Positions 1 through 9,461 of a stretch of 64,000 nt of DNA are shown one piece after another; the stretch's first letter is position 1, and every line of letters begins with the position of its first letter. The stretch is from positions 806,001-870,000 of the forward strand of contig NZ_RJWA01000002.1 in assembly GCF_003762835.1 (NCBI RefSeq), written 5' to 3'. A program made the position numbers and the translations under genes. This DNA is from Micromonospora sp. HM5-17. GTDB lineage: Bacteria; Actinomycetota; Actinomycetes; Mycobacteriales; Micromonosporaceae. The notes under the pieces were generated by a model. That model was not told where the DNA came from. It was given only the letters and a program-made list of their open reading frames with translations, and ran no database searches.

Positions 1-302
1 AGGGTGCGGGCCTCCTCCAGACTGCCCAACGGGTGTCGCCCCTGGTGGAGGTGGACGAGCGTGGTCACGCCACAGTGCAGGGCCGCCGCCACCAGGCCCG
101 CGCCGGCCACGGACAGGACACGATCCGTGGTGAGGGCGAACTCGTACCGGGCCCACGCCGCGGTGAGGAAGCCACCGATCCAGGCCGCGACGTCGGCGGC
201 GAGCAACAACGCCGTACGCCGACGCGAGTCCGCGCGTCGGCGTACGGGGTGGCTGCCGCTGGGTGCTTCGGTGCGGCCTGGCGCCTCTTCGGTACGTGGC
301 AT
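1..302 (-). CDS. Membrane polysaccharide biosynthesis protein (FlaA1/PglF-type), N-terminal part only
   Basis: Reading leftward from an ATG at 302-300, about 100 residues are visible before the window ends. A GGGAG ribosome site lies just upstream of the ATG. The residues show two hydrophobic segments (about 28-47 and 60-80) followed by a QGRHPLGSLEEART stretch. That layout is typical of the membrane N-terminus of FlaA1/PglF/CapD-like nucleotide-sugar 4,6-dehydratases. The catalytic Rossmann and SMK region lies outside the window, so enzyme activity cannot be confirmed. If it is a PglF-type dehydratase it would supply the keto-sugar for the PglE/PglD/PglC-like genes at 18629-21191. It is divergent from the epimerase gene at 495. 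The shadow ORFs on the plus strand here look non-coding. Confidence 0.6.
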   Translation of the reverse strand, partial: MPRTEEAPGRTEAPSGSHPVRRRADSRRRTALLLAADVAAWIGGFLTAAWARYEFALTTDRVLSVAGAGLVAAALHCGVTTLVHLHQGRHPLGSLEEART

Positions 303-494
303 CTGCTGCTCCCTCGTGCGATGTGCGGACCGCAGGCCGTCGAGTGGTGTGGGAACGTCCGGTCACAACACCTATCCGATGGGGGCCGGTCGCCGGGCAG
401 GTTTCACCTTTTCCACGTCGCGATTTCCCGCGCGTGACCTGACGCCGCCGATGTCGTTTGCATAGCGGGCGGACCAACGGGGTGAGGAGGAAAA
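303..494. promoter_or_regulatory. Divergent promoter region of the polysaccharide locus
   Basis: This 192-bp gap separates the leftward membrane protein and the rightward epimerase. It is less GC-rich than its flanks around 400-470 (TTTCACCTTTTCC, TTTGCATAG) and must carry both promoters. I could not assign -35/-10 boxes with confidence. Confidence 0.35.
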
Positions 495-1439
495 TTGAAG
501 ATCGTCGTAACGGGAGGGGCCGGATTTATCGGCTCCAATGTCGTGCGGGCGCTCGTGGAAATGCCGGAGGTCAGCGATATCGTCGTCATTGACGACCTCT
601 CGACCGGAAGGCTTGACAATGTGGCCGGCCTGCCGACCCGTTTCGTCTGCGGTTCGATTCTCGAATCCGCGCTCCTCGACGACGCGTTCGCCGGCGCCGC
701 GAGTGTCGTCCATCTGGCCGCGGTGCCCTCCGTCCCGCGCTCCATCGAGGATCCGGTCCGAACCCACCAGGCCAACGCCACCGGCACCCTTACCGTGCTG
801 GAGGCCGCCCGACGGCATCGGGTGCCGCAGGTCATCCTCGCCTCCTCGTCATCGGTGTACGGCGCCAATCCCGCCCTGCCCAAGCGGGAGAGCCTGCGTC
901 CGATGCCGCTGAGCCCGTACGCGGTGTCGAAGCTGGCGACCGAGGCGTACGCGGTGGCGTACGCCTCCTGCTACGGCATGGCGGTGCTGCCGTTCCGGTT
1001 CTTCAACGTCTTCGGGCCCGGGCAGGCGGCGAATCACGCCTACGCCGCGGTGGTCCCGGCATTCGTCTCGGCGGCGCTGGACGGGCGTCCGTTGCGGGTC
1101 TTCGGCGACGGCCGGCAGACCCGGGACTTCACCTATGTCGGGAGCGTCGCCTCGGTGCTCGTCGAGGCCGTCCGGCGACGGGTGTCGGCGCCGGACGCCG
1201 TGAACCTCGCCTTCGGCACCCGAACCTCCCTGCTGGGCCTCATCGCTAAACTCGAGGCCGTCCTCGGCCGTTCCGTCGAGGTCGTCCACGAGGCGCCCCG
1301 GCCAGGCGATGTCCGGGACTCGCAGGCGGACTGCACGCGGCTGCGGACGCTGTTCCCCACGGTGAGTCCCTACCCGCTGCGGGTGGGTCTGGAGGCGACC
1401 GTCGCCTGGATGTCTGCCCGCGTCCCCGCCGGACGGTAA
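495..1439 (+). CDS. NAD-dependent nucleotide-sugar epimerase/dehydratase (extended SDR, GalE-like)
   Basis: This 314-residue extended short-chain dehydrogenase has the NAD-binding TGGAGFIGSN motif at residues 6-15, a catalytic-serine segment ASSSSVYG and the YAVSK (YxxxK) active site. It probably epimerises or dehydrates a UDP-sugar in the cytoplasm; the exact substrate cannot be read from sequence. The TTG start is chosen because a GGTGAGGAGG ribosome site lies 4 nt upstream and the protein begins directly with the Rossmann strand MKIVVTGG. It opens a rightward run of four polysaccharide genes (flippase, methyltransferase, glycosyltransferase). Confidence 0.85.
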   Translation: MKIVVTGGAGFIGSNVVRALVEMPEVSDIVVIDDLSTGRLDNVAGLPTRFVCGSILESALLDDAFAGAASVVHLAAVPSVPRSIEDPVRTHQANATGTLTVLEAARRHRVPQVILASSSSVYGANPALPKRESLRPMPLSPYAVSKLATEAYAVAYASCYGMAVLPFRFFNVFGPGQAANHAYAAVVPAFVSAALDGRPLRVFGDGRQTRDFTYVGSVASVLVEAVRRRVSAPDAVNLAFGTRTSLLGLIAKLEAVLGRSVEVVHEAPRPGDVRDSQADCTRLRTLFPTVSPYPLRVGLEATVAWMSARVPAGR

Positions 1440-1449
1440 CGCCCGCGAC

Positions 1450-2922
1450 ATGCGTGGTTCAGGGCAGGAGACCGTCGAGCGGCGGACGTCCCCGACCGAT
1501 GATCCGCCGGCCCGGACGCTGCCGGGCGGGGCCGACGGACGTGTCGTCCCGGACCGTAGCCGTCGCCTCGCCTCGGGAATCGTCACGGCGGTGCTGAGCC
1601 GGGGAACCGGAGTGCTGATCCCGCTCGTCCTGGTCCCGGTCACCCTGTCGTATCTCGGCGCGGATCTCTACGGCCTCTGGATGGCGGTGACCGCGCTCAC
1701 CGGCATGGTCGCCTTCGCCGACCTGGGTCTCGGCAACGGGCTGATGACGAAGCTCGCTCCCTGCTACGCGAGCGGGGACACGGAGAAGGCCCGCCGCTAC
1801 ATCTCCAGTGCGTACCTGGTCTTGGTGACGGTCTCCCTGGGGATCTGCGTCCTGCTGTGGCTCGTCTCCACCGTGGTTCCCTGGGCGTCGCTGCTCAACG
1901 CCACCGCGACCGCCGATCCCGCGGACGCCCGGGCGGTCGCCCTGGTCTGCCTGACCGGGTTCGTGCTGAACATCCCCCTCTCGCTGGTGATCCGCGTCCA
2001 GTACGCGTACCAGCAGGTCGGCAGGAGCAACATCTGGCAGGCGGCGGGGAGTCTGGCGGCGCTCCCGCTCGCACTGGGCGCGGTACACGCCGAACTGCCG
2101 CCGGTCACGGTCATCGCGGCCACGATTCTCGGCCCGCTGCTGGTCAACCTGCTCAACACCGGCTGGATGTACCTCCGCGAGATGCGGCCCATCGCTCCCC
2201 GGCTCGGGGCCGTCGACCCGGCGCTCGCCCGGGAACTGCTGCGGCTGAGTGGCCTCTTCTTCGTCCTGACCATCGTCTGGTCGGTGGCGCTCAACGCGGA
2301 CAGCCTGGTCGTCGCGCACGCCCTCGGGTTGGAGGCGGTGACCACGTATGCCGTCCCGGCCCGGGTCTTCAACCTGCTCGGCTTCCTGGTCACCCTGGTG
2401 AACCTCCCGCTCTGGTCCGCGAACGGCGACGCGCTGGCCCGGGGCCACCTGGGCTGGGTACGCCGGACCACCCGGCGGATGACCCTCTTCTCGGCGTTCG
2501 CCGCGCTGGTTCCGGCCGTGGTGCTGGTGCTCGCCGGGGACGGCCTCTTCGCGCACTGGCTCCCGGTCCCGATCGGCGTGGACGGCTGGCTGCTGGCCGG
2601 CCTGGGACTGTGGATGGTGGCGCTGGCCGCGACGTCGCCGTGGGCCATGGTGCAGAACGCGGCCGGTGTTGTCCGGCCACAACTGCTCGGCGTGTCGTGC
2701 TATCTCGTGCTGTCCACGGTCGGGAAGTGGTACGCCGCGAAATGGTACGGCGTGGCCGCCGTCCCGTACGTGTCGGTCGTCGGATACGGACTGACGGTGG
2801 TTCCCTGCACGTTGTACGGCTACCGACGGGCGCTGGCGGTGAACGCCTCGCCGGCGTCTCCCACCGCGGCGGCAAGGGGCGGTGACGTCCCGACCCGGCT
2901 GGCAGAAGGACTGAGCGGATAG
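1450..2922 (+). CDS. Polysaccharide flippase (Wzx-like, MOP superfamily)
   Basis: This 490-residue polytopic membrane protein has about 12-14 hydrophobic segments starting near residue 45. The N-terminal SRGTGVLIPLVLVPVTLSYL segment and the polar gaps between helices resemble Wzx/RfbX polysaccharide transporters. Those move lipid-linked repeat units across the membrane. It follows the epimerase by 10 bp, so the two are probably cotranscribed. The first about 40 residues are hydrophilic and no clear ribosome site precedes the ATG, so the true start may be slightly downstream. A Wzy-like polymerase lies at 10714-12252, which fits a Wzx/Wzy pathway. Confidence 0.82.
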   Translation: MRGSGQETVERRTSPTDDPPARTLPGGADGRVVPDRSRRLASGIVTAVLSRGTGVLIPLVLVPVTLSYLGADLYGLWMAVTALTGMVAFADLGLGNGLMTKLAPCYASGDTEKARRYISSAYLVLVTVSLGICVLLWLVSTVVPWASLLNATATADPADARAVALVCLTGFVLNIPLSLVIRVQYAYQQVGRSNIWQAAGSLAALPLALGAVHAELPPVTVIAATILGPLLVNLLNTGWMYLREMRPIAPRLGAVDPALARELLRLSGLFFVLTIVWSVALNADSLVVAHALGLEAVTTYAVPARVFNLLGFLVTLVNLPLWSANGDALARGHLGWVRRTTRRMTLFSAFAALVPAVVLVLAGDGLFAHWLPVPIGVDGWLLAGLGLWMVALAATSPWAMVQNAAGVVRPQLLGVSCYLVLSTVGKWYAAKWYGVAAVPYVSVVGYGLTVVPCTLYGYRRALAVNASPASPTAAARGGDVPTRLAEGLSG

Positions 2923-3001
2923 CGGCGGGACGAGCGCGACTGGCGGCGCGCGGCTGTGGAGTTTCCATCCCCGGAACCGACAGGATCAGGATTGGTGAAC
3001 G

Positions 3002-3688
3002 ATGAACAGAAGGTCGGCGATGACTCGGGTGCGGGCGTTGATGCCGGGCGTTCCGCGTTCCCGCAAGGAGGTGCTGGCGTCCCTCCACGTGTTGTCCTCC
3101 CTCCGGGCCGAGGGTTGGCATCGCTCGCTGAGCGGGGGAGGGCCGGTCGACGCCGATGGCGCGCCCCGACCGTGGCTGACCTATCCGGCGGTGGCCTGGC
3201 TCGAGAGGGCGCTGACCCCGGCGACCCGGGTCTTCGAGTACGGCGCCGGCTCCTCGACCTCCTGGTTCGCCCGGCCCGGCCGGGTGAGGGAGATCGTCTC
3301 GGTCGAGCATGACCCGGGGTGGTTCGCCCGGCTCCCACAGCCGCCGAACGGTCGGATCGTCCACGTTCCGTGTACGGGTACGTGGTGGGAGACCGACGAC
3401 GACGCACCGTACGTGCGGGCGATCGCGGACGGGGCGCCCTGGGACGTTGTGGTCATCGACGGGATGGGGCGGAACACGTGTGCCCGGGTCGCCGCCGATC
3501 ATCTCACCGCCACCGGCCTGGTGGTCCTTGACGACACCGACAACGCCGCGTCGCTACCGGCGCAGACCGCGCTCGCGGACCGGGGCCTCGGCCGGCTCGA
3601 CTTCTGGGGGTTCAAGCCGGGGATGAGCACCCGGCTCTGCACGTCGGTATTCAGCCGGGACTTCAACGCCTGGCTCGCCACCGCCTGA
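3002..3688 (+). CDS. SAM-dependent methyltransferase-like protein of the polysaccharide locus
   Basis: This 228-residue protein has a class I methyltransferase motif I (VFEYGAGSSTSWFA, about residues 76-89), followed by EHDPGWF as the acidic motif II and WDVVVIDGMGR in the strand-4 region. It probably methylates a sugar hydroxyl of the polysaccharide; this is inferred from context. An in-frame ATG at 3020 has a better spaced AGAAGG site than the ATG at 3002, so the protein may be six residues shorter. It sits between the flippase and a glycosyltransferase, all on the plus strand. Confidence 0.72.
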   Translation: MNRRSAMTRVRALMPGVPRSRKEVLASLHVLSSLRAEGWHRSLSGGGPVDADGAPRPWLTYPAVAWLERALTPATRVFEYGAGSSTSWFARPGRVREIVSVEHDPGWFARLPQPPNGRIVHVPCTGTWWETDDDAPYVRAIADGAPWDVVVIDGMGRNTCARVAADHLTATGLVVLDDTDNAASLPAQTALADRGLGRLDFWGFKPGMSTRLCTSVFSRDFNAWLATA

Positions 3689-3745
3689 CCAATCGTCTCT
3701 CGCCCACCAGCCGCCGGCGATCCGTTCGACAGAAGGGCGTGCACC

Positions 3746-4954
3746 ATGTTCGTGACGCAGCCGACCCGACGCGACGCCTGGGTGGCGATCGTCGGTCCCT
3801 TCCGGTTCCCGTGGGGACAGGCCGGCTCTCGGCGGGTCTACGGCCTCGCCGGCTCGCTCGCCGCCTGCGGGTACGACGTGGTGGTGGCGGGCGGCGAGGA
3901 TGGGCCGGCGACGGCGACCCGGCTGGACGGGATCGACGGACCCGGAACGGTCGACTACCTGGGACTGGGCGAGATCCCCCCGGCCCAGGCCGGTCGGCTC
4001 GCCCGGTCCGTGCGGTGGTTCCTCCGCTGGGGTGAGCGGACGGTTCGCTGGCTGGACGCCCAGCCGACGAAGCCGTCGCACGTCCTGGTCTCCGGTGGTG
4101 ACGCGCCATACATGGTGCATCTGCGGCGGTGGTGCCGGCGGAGCCGGGTCCCGCTGCTCGCCGATGTCGTCGACTGGTACAGCCCTCGCCAGCTCCGCGG
4201 CGGCGTCCTCGGGCCCCCGTACCTCAGCGCCCAGGCGGCCCTGCGCTACCACTACCCGCGGTGCGACGGCATCATCGTGGTGAGTTCCTTCCTCGAGGAG
4301 TACTACCGGGGCCGGGGGACGCCGGTGCTGCGCGTTCCGCCGACCCTGGACGTCGAGAACCTGCCGGTGTATCCCCGCCGGGTCGACGCCGACGTTCCCG
4401 GCCTCCGCCTCGTGTACGCGGGTTCGCCGGGACGGAAGGATCTGGTCGCCACCATCGTCCGCGCGGTGGGTCGGGTTGATCCCGAGGGGGCACATCTGGA
4501 GCTGCGGATCTTCGGGCCCACCCTGGAGCAGGTCACGCGGCTTCTCGACGGCGAAGCGCTGCCCCGGGGCGTCCGGGTGCTGGGGCGGCTGCCGCAGCCG
4601 GAGATTCCGCGCGTGTGGCAGGAGGCGGACTTCAGCGTCCTGCTCCGTCAACCGGCCCGGTTCATCCACGCCGGATTCCCCACGAAGTTCTGTGAGAGCC
4701 TGGCCAACGGCACGCCGGTCATCGCCAACCTCACCAGCGACCTGGGCCGTTACCTGCGCGACCGGCACGAGGGACTGGTCTGTGCCGACCACTCGGTGGC
4801 GGGCCTGACCAGCGCGTTGCGGACCGCGTTGGGGCTGACCGTCGCCGAGCGGAAGCTGATGCGGGAGGCGGCGCGTCGGCGGGCGCGCGCCGCGTTCGAC
4901 TTCCGGGTGTACGCGGAGCCGGTCGGTGCCTTCTTCGACGCCCTCCGCCGGTAG
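3746..4954 (+). CDS. Glycosyltransferase, GT4-like
   Basis: This 402-residue protein has a GT-B-like fold. The C-terminal half includes LVYAGSPGRKDL and the GFPTKFCESLANGTPVIAN segment, which carries the conserved donor-site glutamate of GT4 enzymes. An AGAAGGG ribosome site lies upstream of the ATG. It is the last gene of the rightward unit beginning at 495 and converges with the glycosyltransferase at 5023. The donor and acceptor cannot be deduced. Confidence 0.82.
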   Translation: MFVTQPTRRDAWVAIVGPFRFPWGQAGSRRVYGLAGSLAACGYDVVVAGGEDGPATATRLDGIDGPGTVDYLGLGEIPPAQAGRLARSVRWFLRWGERTVRWLDAQPTKPSHVLVSGGDAPYMVHLRRWCRRSRVPLLADVVDWYSPRQLRGGVLGPPYLSAQAALRYHYPRCDGIIVVSSFLEEYYRGRGTPVLRVPPTLDVENLPVYPRRVDADVPGLRLVYAGSPGRKDLVATIVRAVGRVDPEGAHLELRIFGPTLEQVTRLLDGEALPRGVRVLGRLPQPEIPRVWQEADFSVLLRQPARFIHAGFPTKFCESLANGTPVIANLTSDLGRYLRDRHEGLVCADHSVAGLTSALRTALGLTVAERKLMREAARRRARAAFDFRVYAEPVGAFFDALRR

Positions 4955-5022
4955 CCCGCCCACCCGCGTCCGCCCGATGCCGCCAGCCGCGCGGTTGCCG
5001 GAACGTCGTCGCCCAGCCGTGG

Positions 5023-6282
5023 TTACCGGGGCGCCGCAGCCCGGTCGTGTCCGGGCACGATGTCCCGGGTGGCCGCGCGGACGGCCCGGTAGAAGGCGTC
5101 CCGGCGGGGCGCCAACGCCGTCTCCGCGAAGTCGGCGGCGCGGGCCAGGTTGCGGGCCGACGCGGCCGTCATCCGGGCGGGATCCGTGACGAGCCGCCGG
5201 ATCGCGTCGGCAAGGGCGGTGACGTCGTCCGGCGGCACGAGGTCCTCCGGCGCCAGCAACTCGGGTATCCCGCCCACCGCGGAGCCGACGGCGGGAAGCC
5301 CGCGTGCCATCGCCTCGATCAGCGCCTTCGGCAGACCCTCGGTCCGGGACGGCATGACGAAGAGGTCCGCAGCGTCGAGCTGCCGCCACACCGCGTCGCC
5401 GGCGGGAAGCGTGCCGGTGAGGGTCACCCGGTCCGCCACCCCCCACCGGGCCGCCAGGCTCTCGATCTGGGGGCGGCACCGGCCGTCACCGAGGTGCACG
5501 AGTCGGAGCGCTAGCCCGGTCGCCGCGAGCCGGGCGAGCGCCGCCACCAGGACGTCCACCCCCTTGTACAGCTGCTCCAACGTGCCAACCGACACCAGCG
5601 TCGGCACCTCGGGTACCCGGTCGGCCCGGCGGGGTCGGGGCAGGTACGCCTCCGGCGGCAGGTCGATGCTGGAGTACGCCGCGGTGACCGCTCCGGCCCG
5701 GGCCGGGTAGCGCGCCTGGAGATATCGCTCGGTCACGTACGCTGCGGCGACCGCGTTCCGGCACTGCCGTCGTAGCCTCGCGGTCTCCCGCCAGCGGAGG
5801 AACGGGCGCGCCGGATGGTCGACGACGCCCGGGGCGAAGACGTCGTACGGGTCGCCGACCACCTCGACCGCGTACGGCCGGCCCGTCCGTTCCCGTTCGC
5901 GCGCGAGGAGCGCACCGATCGGGGAGGGTACCCGCAGGACGACCGCGTCTCCGGGGCCCGCCGCGGCGCGTACCGCCCGGACGACCGCGGACCGGCGGGC
6001 CAGGTACTGCCGCGGCCCGACGTACCAGGGCACGGGCCACACCTGCACGGCGTCACCGTCGACCCGCGTGGCGCCCTCCTCCGGGCTCGGTACGTCGGCC
6101 ACCCGGGCAACCACCCGGACCCGCTCGAAAGCGGAGAGATACCGGGTGAAGAACCGGTACGCCGGCCCGCCCCGGGTCCAGACCACGCCGTCCGGCGTAC
6201 GGCTGAACCTCGCCTCGACGGTCACCACGACGGTCGCTGGAGAAGATTGGGGGAAACCCGCGGGGGATTGAGAGATATTCAC
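5023..6282 (-). CDS. Glycosyltransferase, GT4 family
   Basis: This 419-residue protein has a C-terminal donor-binding domain with [15 protein letters not shown] and the EX7E motif in [15 protein letters not shown], followed by GGIPELL. It is a monocistronic leftward gene lying between two rightward units of the polysaccharide locus. The ATG at 6282 opens after an AT-richer 213-bp divergent region shared with the nucleotidyltransferase. Substrates are unknown. Confidence 0.85.
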   Translation of the reverse strand: MNISQSPAGFPQSSPATVVVTVEARFSRTPDGVVWTRGGPAYRFFTRYLSAFERVRVVARVADVPSPEEGATRVDGDAVQVWPVPWYVGPRQYLARRSAVVRAVRAAAGPGDAVVLRVPSPIGALLARERERTGRPYAVEVVGDPYDVFAPGVVDHPARPFLRWRETARLRRQCRNAVAAAYVTERYLQARYPARAGAVTAAYSSIDLPPEAYLPRPRRADRVPEVPTLVSVGTLEQLYKGVDVLVAALARLAATGLALRLVHLGDGRCRPQIESLAARWGVADRVTLTGTLPAGDAVWRQLDAADLFVMPSRTEGLPKALIEAMARGLPAVGSAVGGIPELLAPEDLVPPDDVTALADAIRRLVTDPARMTAASARNLARAADFAETALAPRRDAFYRAVRAATRDIVPGHDRAAAPR

Positions 6283-6495
6283 GGCGGACGCCCTATCGCC
6301 AGGCGAACATTTCAGCCCAGATATCTATCAGAGTCGGGCCCGGGAGGTATCGTATTTCGGGTCGTTCCGCGGGTGTCGATCGGCAAATTGCGTGTCCTTC
6401 GACTTATCGCGTCGTTGACTAGATGTTGTAGGGAAGCCCGTTCGCCAGCCTGTCGAATGCGGCGTGACGACTGCGGCGATAGATCGGACGATGAG
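6283..6495. promoter_or_regulatory. Divergent promoter region between glycosyltransferase and nucleotidyltransferase
   Basis: This 213-bp gap is clearly AT-richer than the coding DNA (for example CAGATATCTATCAGAG and GGCAAATTGCG). It must contain the promoters of both the leftward glycosyltransferase and the rightward sugar-nucleotide cassette. No individual box could be assigned. Confidence 0.35.
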
Positions 6496-7224
6496 ATGCA
6501 TGTAGTGATAATGGCCGGTGGGAAGGGTACCCGGTTGCGGCCGTACACGACGGCGTTGCCGAAGCCGTTGATGCCCATCGGGGACAGCCACGCGATTCTG
6601 GAGATCGTCCTTCGTCAGTTGGCGGCGCGGGGTTTCACCGATGTCACCCTGGCGATCAACCATCTCGGTTCCCTGATCCGGGCATTCGTCGGGGACGGTT
6701 CGCGTTTCGGGCTGCGGGTGGACTACGTCGAGGAGCGCGTACCGCTCTCGACGATCGGCCCGCTGTTCGGGATCCGGGACCGGTTGCCGGAGCACTTCCT
6801 GGTGATGAACGGGGACGTCCTCACCGATCTCGACTACGCGGACCTGCTGCACACCCATGTCTGCTCGGGGGCGCCGCTTACCGTGGCGACCTGCCGCCGC
6901 ACGGTACACGTGGACTTCGGGGTGCTCGCCGTCGACGACGGCCGGATCGTCCGGTTCAGCGAGAAGCCCAGCCTCGACTACCAGGTCAGCATGGGGGTCT
7001 ACGCCCTCTCCTCGCGCACCATCGCGGCCTACCCGGAAGGACTCGCGTTCGGGTTCGACCAGCTGATGCTGGACCTGCTGGACCGGGGCGAACTGCCGGC
7101 CAGCTACGACTTCACCGGCTACTGGCTCGACATCGGACGCCCGGAGGACTATGACGAGGCCAACCGGCGATTCGAGGCGCTGAAGCCGACTCTGCTGCCG
7201 AACCTGGTGCCGGAGCCGGTATGA
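6496..7224 (+). CDS. Sugar-1-phosphate nucleotidyltransferase
   Basis: This 242-residue enzyme has the N-terminal signature [13 protein letters not shown] at residues 6-18, KPLMPIG, the metal-binding [11 protein letters not shown] and [12 protein letters not shown] near the C-terminus. It should activate a hexose- or heptose-1-phosphate to an NDP-sugar. The open frame extends far upstream, overlapping the antisense glycosyltransferase, so I start at the ATG where family homology begins; the ribosome site is weak. It overlaps the next gene by four bases (ATGA), which indicates translational coupling. Confidence 0.85.
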   Translation: MHVVIMAGGKGTRLRPYTTALPKPLMPIGDSHAILEIVLRQLAARGFTDVTLAINHLGSLIRAFVGDGSRFGLRVDYVEERVPLSTIGPLFGIRDRLPEHFLVMNGDVLTDLDYADLLHTHVCSGAPLTVATCRRTVHVDFGVLAVDDGRIVRFSEKPSLDYQVSMGVYALSSRTIAAYPEGLAFGFDQLMLDLLDRGELPASYDFTGYWLDIGRPEDYDEANRRFEALKPTLLPNLVPEPV

Positions 7225-8108
7225 CGGTCGTCCTGATCTTCGGCGCGTCGGGTTTCATCGGCCGCCACGTGCGTCGGGCGCTGGCCCCCACCGGCACACT
7301 GCACTGCCCGGGCCGGAACGAGCTCGACCTGGTGGGCTGTGAGGTGGCCGAACTGGCCGCGCTGCTCCGCGCCACCCGGCCGGACGTGGTGATCAACTGT
7401 GCCGGGCGGCTGACCGGCGGCGGCTACGACCTGATCCGGGCCAACACGATGGTGACGGCGAAGCTCATCGAAGCGGTGGCGGCGGAGGCGCCCGGGGCGC
7501 GGCTGGTCCGGCTGGGCTCCGCGGCCGAGTACGGCCCGGTCCCGCCGGGACACGCGGTCACCGAGCGGGACCGGACCTCCCCGGTCAGCGAGTACGGTCT
7601 CAGCCAGCTCACCGCGACCCGGCTGGTCGAGCTGGCCAGTGCCGCCGGTCGGGTGGACGGAGTGGTGCTGCGGGTCTTCAACCCCATCGGTCCGGGGCTG
7701 CCCGAGGAGTCCCTGCTCGGCAGGGCCGCGGCGCAGCTACGCCGGGGAACGGTGGCCGGCGGGCCGGGGTCCCTCGCGCTGGGTCCGCTCGACGCGTACC
7801 GGGACTTCGTGGACGTCCGTGACGTGGCGTCGGCGGTCGTCGCCGCGGCCACCGTCAGGCCACTCGCCGAGCGTGTCTTCAACGTCGCCAGCGGCCGGGC
7901 GGTCTCGACCCGGGACGCGGTGCGCCTGCTCGCCGAGGCGGCTGGTTTCACCGGCGAGATCCGGGAGGACGGCGCGGCACCCGAGCGTTCCGCTGCGGTG
8001 CCCTGGATCTGCGGCGACATCCGTCGGGCCGGTCGGCTTCTCGCCTGGGCCCCGGAGTACGACCTCGCCGGATCGGTCAAGGCGATCTGGTCCGGCTCCG
8101 CCGAGTGA
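7221..8108 (+). CDS. NAD(P)-dependent sugar epimerase/reductase (SDR) with altered YxxxK site
   Basis: This 295-residue extended SDR has a GASGFIGRH nucleotide-binding motif at residues 8-16, [10 protein letters not shown] and a serine segment LGSAAEYG. The expected YxxxK reads YGLSQ, because the lysine codon is replaced by CAG (Gln). The enzyme is therefore atypical: it may have altered catalysis or use another base. It belongs to a tight four-gene cassette with a nucleotidyltransferase (ATGA overlap), a nucleotide-sugar dehydrogenase and a second SDR. Its product is probably an NDP-sugar intermediate, identity unknown. Confidence 0.78.
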   Translation: MTVVLIFGASGFIGRHVRRALAPTGTLHCPGRNELDLVGCEVAELAALLRATRPDVVINCAGRLTGGGYDLIRANTMVTAKLIEAVAAEAPGARLVRLGSAAEYGPVPPGHAVTERDRTSPVSEYGLSQLTATRLVELASAAGRVDGVVLRVFNPIGPGLPEESLLGRAAAQLRRGTVAGGPGSLALGPLDAYRDFVDVRDVASAVVAAATVRPLAERVFNVASGRAVSTRDAVRLLAEAAGFTGEIREDGAAPERSAAVPWICGDIRRAGRLLAWAPEYDLAGSVKAIWSGSAE

Positions 8109-8138
8109 GGCGGCACCCAATCTCAAGGAGGCAGCAGC

Positions 8139-9461
8139 TTGTACCGCAGAATCGGAGTCGTCGGGCTCGGCTACGTCGGCCTGACCCTTGCCGCCGCGCT
8201 CGCCCGGAAGGGCTTCCAGGTGTACGGGGCGGAGGCCCAGCCCAGGGTGCTGGAGTCGTTGCGGTCGGGTCGGGTCCACATCTACGAGCCCGGCATCGAC
8301 GAGGTCTTCGCCGACTGTCTGGGTCGCTCCCTGTTCGTCGGTGAGGCGTTGCCCCGGGACGTCGACGTCGCGGTGCTCTGCGTCTCGACCCCGGTCGACG
8401 GCCGGGGGCAGCCAGACCTCGCCAACCTCACCGCCGCTGCCGAGCAGGTGGCACGGTGGTGCGGCCCGGAAACCCTGGTGGTCGTCCGCAGCACGGTCCC
8501 GGTCGGGACCAGCCGCGCGGTGGTGCTGCCGCCGCTGGTGGCGGCCTGGGGGAGGGCCCGCCTGGTGATGGCGCCGGAGCGGACGATCCAGGGACAGGCG
8601 TTGCGGGAGCTGGTCGAACTGCCACAGGTCGTCGGCGGGTTGAACGAGGAGAGCCGGGACGCCGGGGCGGCGTTCTTCGGCCAGCTCGCCAGCCGCGTGG
8701 TGCCGGTCTCCAGCCTGGAGGCGGCCGAACTGGTGAAGCTGGCGAACAACTGCCACACCGACCTCATCTACTCGTTCGGCAACGAGTTGGCGCTGATTGC
8801 GGAGCGGCACCGGCTCGATCCGCTGGAGGTGATCGGCGCGGCGAACCTCGACTACCCACGTCCGGACCTCAGCCGGCCCGGCTACGTGGGCGGCGGATGC
8901 CTCTCCAAGGACCCGTACATCATGATCGCCAGTGCCGGGGAGCGTGCACCGTTCCTGGTCGGCGCGGCCCGACGGCTCAACGAGTACCTGCCGGTGCACG
9001 TCGCCAACCGTGTGGTGGAGCTGCTGCGGCAGGAACACGGGGCGACCGCGGGCGCCCGGCTGGCCGTGCTGGGCTGGGCGTACAAGGGGTGGCCGCCCAC
9101 CGATGACATGCGGGGGACCCCGATCGCCGCGATGATGCCGGTGTTCCGGGAGGCCGGGCTGGTCGTACTCGGGCACGACCCGATGGTTCGCGAGGACGTC
9201 ATCCGCGCGTACGGCGGCGAGCCGACCAGTCTGGACAAGGCCTTCACCGAGGCCGACGCGGTGCTGGTGGTCAACGACCACCCGGACTACCGGGCGATCG
9301 AGCTCGGGTCCGTGCTCGGTACGGGCCGGCTGAAGCTGGTGTACGACTCGTGGCGGATCCTGGACGAACGGGCGGTGACGGCCGCCGGGATCCGGTACGC
9401 CGGCATCGGTTACCTGCCGGCGGCCGGGCCGGCCCGGGACGGATCGGCGGTGCTGGGCTGA
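8139..9461 (+). CDS. Nucleotide-sugar dehydrogenase (UDP-glucose / UDP-ManNAc dehydrogenase family)
   Basis: This 440-residue enzyme has an N-terminal GVVGLGYVGLTLA dinucleotide fold, VRSTVPVGT, the central ELVKLANNCHTD helix, and the catalytic cysteine at residue 254 in GGGCLSKDP. A C-terminal domain follows with GWAYKGWPPTDDMRGTP. The family oxidises C6 of an NDP-sugar to a uronic acid using two NAD+. An AAGGAGG ribosome site lies about 8-9 nt before the TTG start. The product would give the polysaccharide an acidic sugar. Its stop overlaps the next ATG by one base. Confidence 0.88.
   Translation: MYRRIGVVGLGYVGLTLAAALARKGFQVYGAEAQPRVLESLRSGRVHIYEPGIDEVFADCLGRSLFVGEALPRDVDVAVLCVSTPVDGRGQPDLANLTAAAEQVARWCGPETLVVVRSTVPVGTSRAVVLPPLVAAWGRARLVMAPERTIQGQALRELVELPQVVGGLNEESRDAGAAFFGQLASRVVPVSSLEAAELVKLANNCHTDLIYSFGNELALIAERHRLDPLEVIGAANLDYPRPDLSRPGYVGGGCLSKDPYIMIASAGERAPFLVGAARRLNEYLPVHVANRVVELLRQEHGATAGARLAVLGWAYKGWPPTDDMRGTPIAAMMPVFREAGLVVLGHDPMVREDVIRAYGGEPTSLDKAFTEADAVLVVNDHPDYRAIELGSVLGTGRLKLVYDSWRILDERAVTAAGIRYAGIGYLPAAGPARDGSAVLG

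Noticed and set aside
3554-5479. 641-codon minus-strand frame across two glycosyltransferase genes
   Set aside because: It is proline/arginine/glycine-rich shadow translation in the wrong frame of the gene at 5023 and antisense to the gene at 3746.
5815-6495. Upstream extension of the nucleotidyltransferase frame
   Set aside because: It overlaps the antisense glycosyltransferase and lacks family similarity; the family N-terminus begins at the ATG at 6496.
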